Positions 62,301-64,000 of a stretch of DNA of 64,000 nt are shown piece after piece (the first letter of the stretch is position 1; each line of letters opens with the position of its first letter). The translations under genes were made by a program, and so were the position numbers. The DNA is taken from NCBI GenBank assembly GCA_963725035.1, contig CAVRWX010000002.1, positions 1 through 64,000 of the forward strand, read 5' to 3'. Origin of the DNA: JALZKA01 sp963725035 (GTDB lineage Bacteria > Actinomycetota > Thermoleophilia > Solirubrobacterales > 70-9). Below the pieces are notes generated by a model that did no database searches, was not told the DNA's origin, and was given only the letters and a program-made list of their open reading frames with translations.

Positions 62301-62605
62301 ACATCCGGGCCGGTGGCGGACCGCCGGGGGCAAGCAACGGCGCCGGCCAAGAAGAGCTCGAGGCAGCAACTCCGGGTTTCACTGATCGCCCCGCCCCTGG
62401 CCTGGGGGAGACGCTGGGCAGGCTGTTCCTGCTTGCGAGCAGCAACACGGCGCAGGCCTCCCGAAAACACGCAAACCTGGTCATCGAGCCACGCTCACCC
62501 GGCGTCGGCCTCCTGGAGTTCCATCAGATCGACGCGGCGGTCGAGGCGGGTCGCCGGGCGACGGAAGCTGCGCTCGAAGCCGCTCCGGCCGAGCTGTTCA
62601 ACTAG
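59324..62605 (+). CDS. MFS exporter - cNMP-binding - patatin phospholipase fusion
   Basis: The 1093-residue protein has a DHA2-type MFS domain (about 20-480; FLAFLDATIVNIAFPDIAMS, GRLADVFGRKRIFL), a cNMP-binding domain (about 540-640; GEWLFREGDAGDAMYVVRAG, GELALITGESRAASIRA), an alpha/beta linker (about 660-800), and a patatin domain (about 815-1000) with oxyanion GGGARAF (~826), nucleophile GVSMG (~852) and DGG (~968). To my knowledge M. tuberculosis Rv3239c and Rv3728 have this layout. The -10 TAGGTT (59314-59319) would put a leaderless start at GTG 59327. Confidence 0.92.
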   Translation: MVTGGLSSIERRNLRTRSVPSSRAVLGIASLGFFLAFLDATIVNIAFPDIAMSFPEASIGGLSWVLNAYNVVFAAFLLPFGRLADVFGRKRIFLAGLAVFVVGSALCATAWSVDALVAFRVIQALGAAAMVPAGLALVLHGFEVEQRSHAVALISAIGALAAGLGPAVGGLLIAVADWRLVFLINVPIGAAAYVLASRRLVESRVAGRRRLPDMPGAAIFALAIALLVVAIVNGAEWGWASAGVIGCIAVSALALVAFVSRSRRHRAPVVDARLFSNRTFTVANTISVIGAAGFFGYTLLNVLFLTGVWDYTVLQAGLAITPGPFVAAAIAGPFSRLALRIGYRPVVVAGGLIWGAGLLWIIARVGPEPAYVEEWLPGMIMLGVGAGITFPNVSAAAVASAPGESFATATGMSSVVRQVGAAIGVASAVAILGTPDSLQAAMSAFDDAWTFAAACLIVAAVGGLAMGSVTPAQSAARMPALADAMRMALAPPHVSRFEANPAPVADVPLPVRTRDADAPNESLGEFLGRVPLFSALDAGMLEEVAATASEIRVDAGEWLFREGDAGDAMYVVRAGRIEIVDGSGNAFRELGRGAALGELALITGESRAASIRAARDCELVEIGQADFQRLLETSLELSRALNLQLARQLAESEGVKFAARPIAATISVLALGGSERAQELAQDLAGSLRTYAPAVCLAEPQSDGGTGDAAAFGARLDRAEADTGVVVLPVDPGSTPEWRRFCIQQADRILVVAAPGDGIEGELDPALREADLVACDVEPGSGGLADLVELMDPIEHHPLRTAQRGADVARLARRLCGRSVGLVLSGGGARAFAHIGVIEQLEAAGIAVDRIAGVSMGAFLGGLYAAGLDPEEIDAIAYDSFVRKYPLNDWRIPRHSMIQGQRFAEMLEGVFGDVRFEELGRSFFCASADLRRSELVVHRSGRLGDHIGTSMCLPVLAPPQVRGERLLIDGGLIDNLPVESMAELGEGPVIAVDIRAGGGPPGASNGAGQEELEAATPGFTDRPAPGLGETLGRLFLLASSNTAQASRKHANLVIEPRSPGVGLLEFHQIDAAVEAGRRATEAALEAAPAELFN

Positions 62606-62737
62606 CTCCACCGACGCCGACTGCTTCGCGGAAGCCGGAGGAGGCGGACAGGGCCTGAGTGTCAATGTCACACAGCCGTTGTCGGGTTTTCAGGTAAGGT
62701 CCGCGGCAGAACCAAGGCATCTACGAGGGGGAATCTT

Positions 62738-64000
62738 GTGAAGGGCGTACGGGATGTCGAGCGCAACGCTCGACGATGGGTGGCGGTTGGATGCGCTTCC
62801 CTGCTCGCGATTGCGGTCCCGCTCGCGGCAGCGGAGCCAGGCGGCCTGGATCCCGGCTTCGGCGTCGACGGCCTCGTGGCGCTGCCCTCAGGCGATCGCT
62901 ACGACGCTATGGACGCACCGCTCGTCCAGACGAGCGGCAGAGTCGTCTTCGCCGGCCTCCTGCGAAATGCCTCGGACCGTGTCTTTCTCGAAGGAGTGAC
63001 GGCAGCCGGCATCACTGATCCCACGTTCGGCGTGGGAGGCGAGCTTCACACGAACAGTCTCGCCCCGGGCCGCACGGCAGCTACGGCGCTCGCGCCCGAT
63101 GGCAAGGTCCTGGTCGCGGGAGGCGGCAACGCCGACGGCCGGATCACAGTCGAGCGCTTCACTCCGAACGGGGCCCGGGATAGCTCGTGGGGCTCGAGCG
63201 GCAAGGTGAGCGTGAACGTGGGCGACTGGGCACGTGTGACCGGTGTCGCGGTCGCCGACGCCAACTCGGCGTTCGTCACCACGCGGTCGAGCAGTGGCGG
63301 GCGGCTGGTGCTCACGGTGATCAAGGTCACGCCCTCGGGCGTTGATACCTCCTTCGGCACTCAGGGAGTCGCGCGGGTCGCGGTGGCCGGTAAGGACGTG
63401 ACAGCGCACGACATTGCCGTGCTGCCGAGCGGCAAAGTCTTGCTTGCCGGCGAGGCGCGGCCATCGGCGATCTCCGGCACCGCAGACACTCTGCTCGCCC
63501 GCCTGGGGCCGAACGGTGCCTCTGATCCGGCATTTGGATCCGGTGGCATAGCCATTCACAACCTTTCGGGCGGGACCGGCGAGGATTATGCGGCCGCTCT
63601 TGCGCCGCTGCCCGACGGTGGCGTTGTCACTGCCGGGCCTGCCGCCGGAGTGGGAGCGGTCGCCCGGTTCGGGTCTGCGGGCGCTCCGGATCCTGACTTC
63701 GGGGACGGCGGCAAGGTGATCGGGGGCCTGATGCCCGCCGGCTCCGGGTACGCACCCGCGGACGTCGCCGTCGATCCGATCGGACGCCCGGTCGTCGCGG
63801 GCACCGCGTTCTCGGGCTTTCCCGTCACCTTCCGGTGGGGCGTCGCCCGGCTCACCGACGACGGTTCGCCGACGCTTGATTCCACCTTCAGCACCGACGG
63901 GCGGGCATTCGTCGCCCAATGCGACAACAAGGTCGGCGCGGGCCCAACCGGCGTGACCCTCGACGGCGAGTCGATCCTGATCCTCGGCGCTTGTCAGAAC
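62738..64000 (+). CDS. secreted delta-60 repeat (beta-propeller-type) protein, partial
   Basis: GTG 62738, behind a GAGGGGG site, opens a frame that is still open at the window end (421 codons). A signal peptide is visible (residues 14-32, VAVGCASLLAIAVPLAAAEP). Delta-60 repeats recur about every 55-60 residues: LDPGFGVDGLV, TDPTFGVGGEL, VDTSFGTQGVA, SDPAFGSGGIA, PDPDFGDGGKV, LDSTFSTDGRA. It is probably extracellular or cell-wall linked; no enzyme motif is seen. Confidence 0.85.
   Translation, partial: MKGVRDVERNARRWVAVGCASLLAIAVPLAAAEPGGLDPGFGVDGLVALPSGDRYDAMDAPLVQTSGRVVFAGLLRNASDRVFLEGVTAAGITDPTFGVGGELHTNSLAPGRTAATALAPDGKVLVAGGGNADGRITVERFTPNGARDSSWGSSGKVSVNVGDWARVTGVAVADANSAFVTTRSSSGGRLVLTVIKVTPSGVDTSFGTQGVARVAVAGKDVTAHDIAVLPSGKVLLAGEARPSAISGTADTLLARLGPNGASDPAFGSGGIAIHNLSGGTGEDYAAALAPLPDGGVVTAGPAAGVGAVARFGSAGAPDPDFGDGGKVIGGLMPAGSGYAPADVAVDPIGRPVVAGTAFSGFPVTFRWGVARLTDDGSPTLDSTFSTDGRAFVAQCDNKVGAGPTGVTLDGESILILGACQN

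Noticed and set aside
1..64000. CRISPR arrays, insertion sequences, prophage or integrase genes
   Set aside because: No regularly spaced repeats, transposase or recombinase motifs were seen in any frame; only the tRNA fragments hint at past integration.

Overview
The window is high-GC DNA with dense, short-spaced genes, many GTG starts, DHA2-type exporters, MalT-like LuxR regulators, WS/DGAT acyltransferase, MMPL exporter and MFS-cNMP-patatin fusions. This gene set points to an actinobacterium, most likely of the class Thermoleophilia (Solirubrobacterales-like). That placement is inference from gene content; there is no rRNA gene and no complete tRNA gene in the window.

Layout. 0-12.4 kb: envelope and stress-type genes (SHOCT-tailed membrane proteins, an AI-2E-family permease behind a MalT-like LuxR regulator, a GAP-family protein, a holin-like/phosphodiesterase fusion, SulP permease, DUF7144, DUF6325). 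12.4-19.4 kb: two DHA2-type MFS exporters (one frameshifted), DUF4239 and other membrane proteins, a two-TM potassium channel. 19.4-26.2 kb: small-molecule enzymes (serine beta-lactamase-like hydrolase, VOC protein, two alpha/beta hydrolases, acyl-CoA dehydrogenase). 26.2-29.1 kb: a partner-switching operon (HATPase anti-sigma kinase, STAS antagonist, PAS-GAF-SpoIIE phosphatase). 29.1-38 kb: lipid and envelope genes (flippase-like protein, diacylglycerol-kinase-like protein, PAP2 phosphatase) and stress genes (DUF1269, Na+/H+ antiporter, DUF2252, cysteine-less carboxymuconolactone-decarboxylase-like proteins). 38-46.7 kb: RibD/DHFR-like reductase, cupin, universal stress protein, double cNMP-binding protein, glutamine amidotransferase, a secreted ceramidase-like/PKD protein, a second MalT-like LuxR and its alpha/beta hydrolase neighbour. 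46.8-51 kb: two exporters (MFS, MMPL) divergent from a TetR regulator with two visible operators. 51-57.3 kb: methyltransferases, WS/DGAT, BI-1, flippase, between two tRNA-Ala-like 3' halves. 57.6-64 kb: MFS-cNMP and MFS-cNMP-patatin fusions, then a secreted delta-60-repeat protein running off the window.

The main new signal is a shared promoter architecture. A 17-bp inverted repeat (TCAYCC-N5-GGRTGA, then usually TG) occurs upstream of ten genes or operons. In eight of them a TANNNT-like -10 box lies 20-23 bp downstream of the repeat, which puts the repeat near -43, the place for a class II activator. The targets are envelope and stress genes, and one is a 56-residue stub of an AI-2E permease that still has the full promoter. 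The MalT-like LuxR at 1213-3510 sits directly in front of one site and is the obvious candidate regulator.

A caution for the reader: eight genes carry about thirteen single-base frameshifts, several in homopolymers, in otherwise well conserved reading frames. This looks more like residual sequencing indels than gene decay. Many genes also appear leaderless, with a -10 box 6-7 nt before the start codon; I used this to choose several starts.
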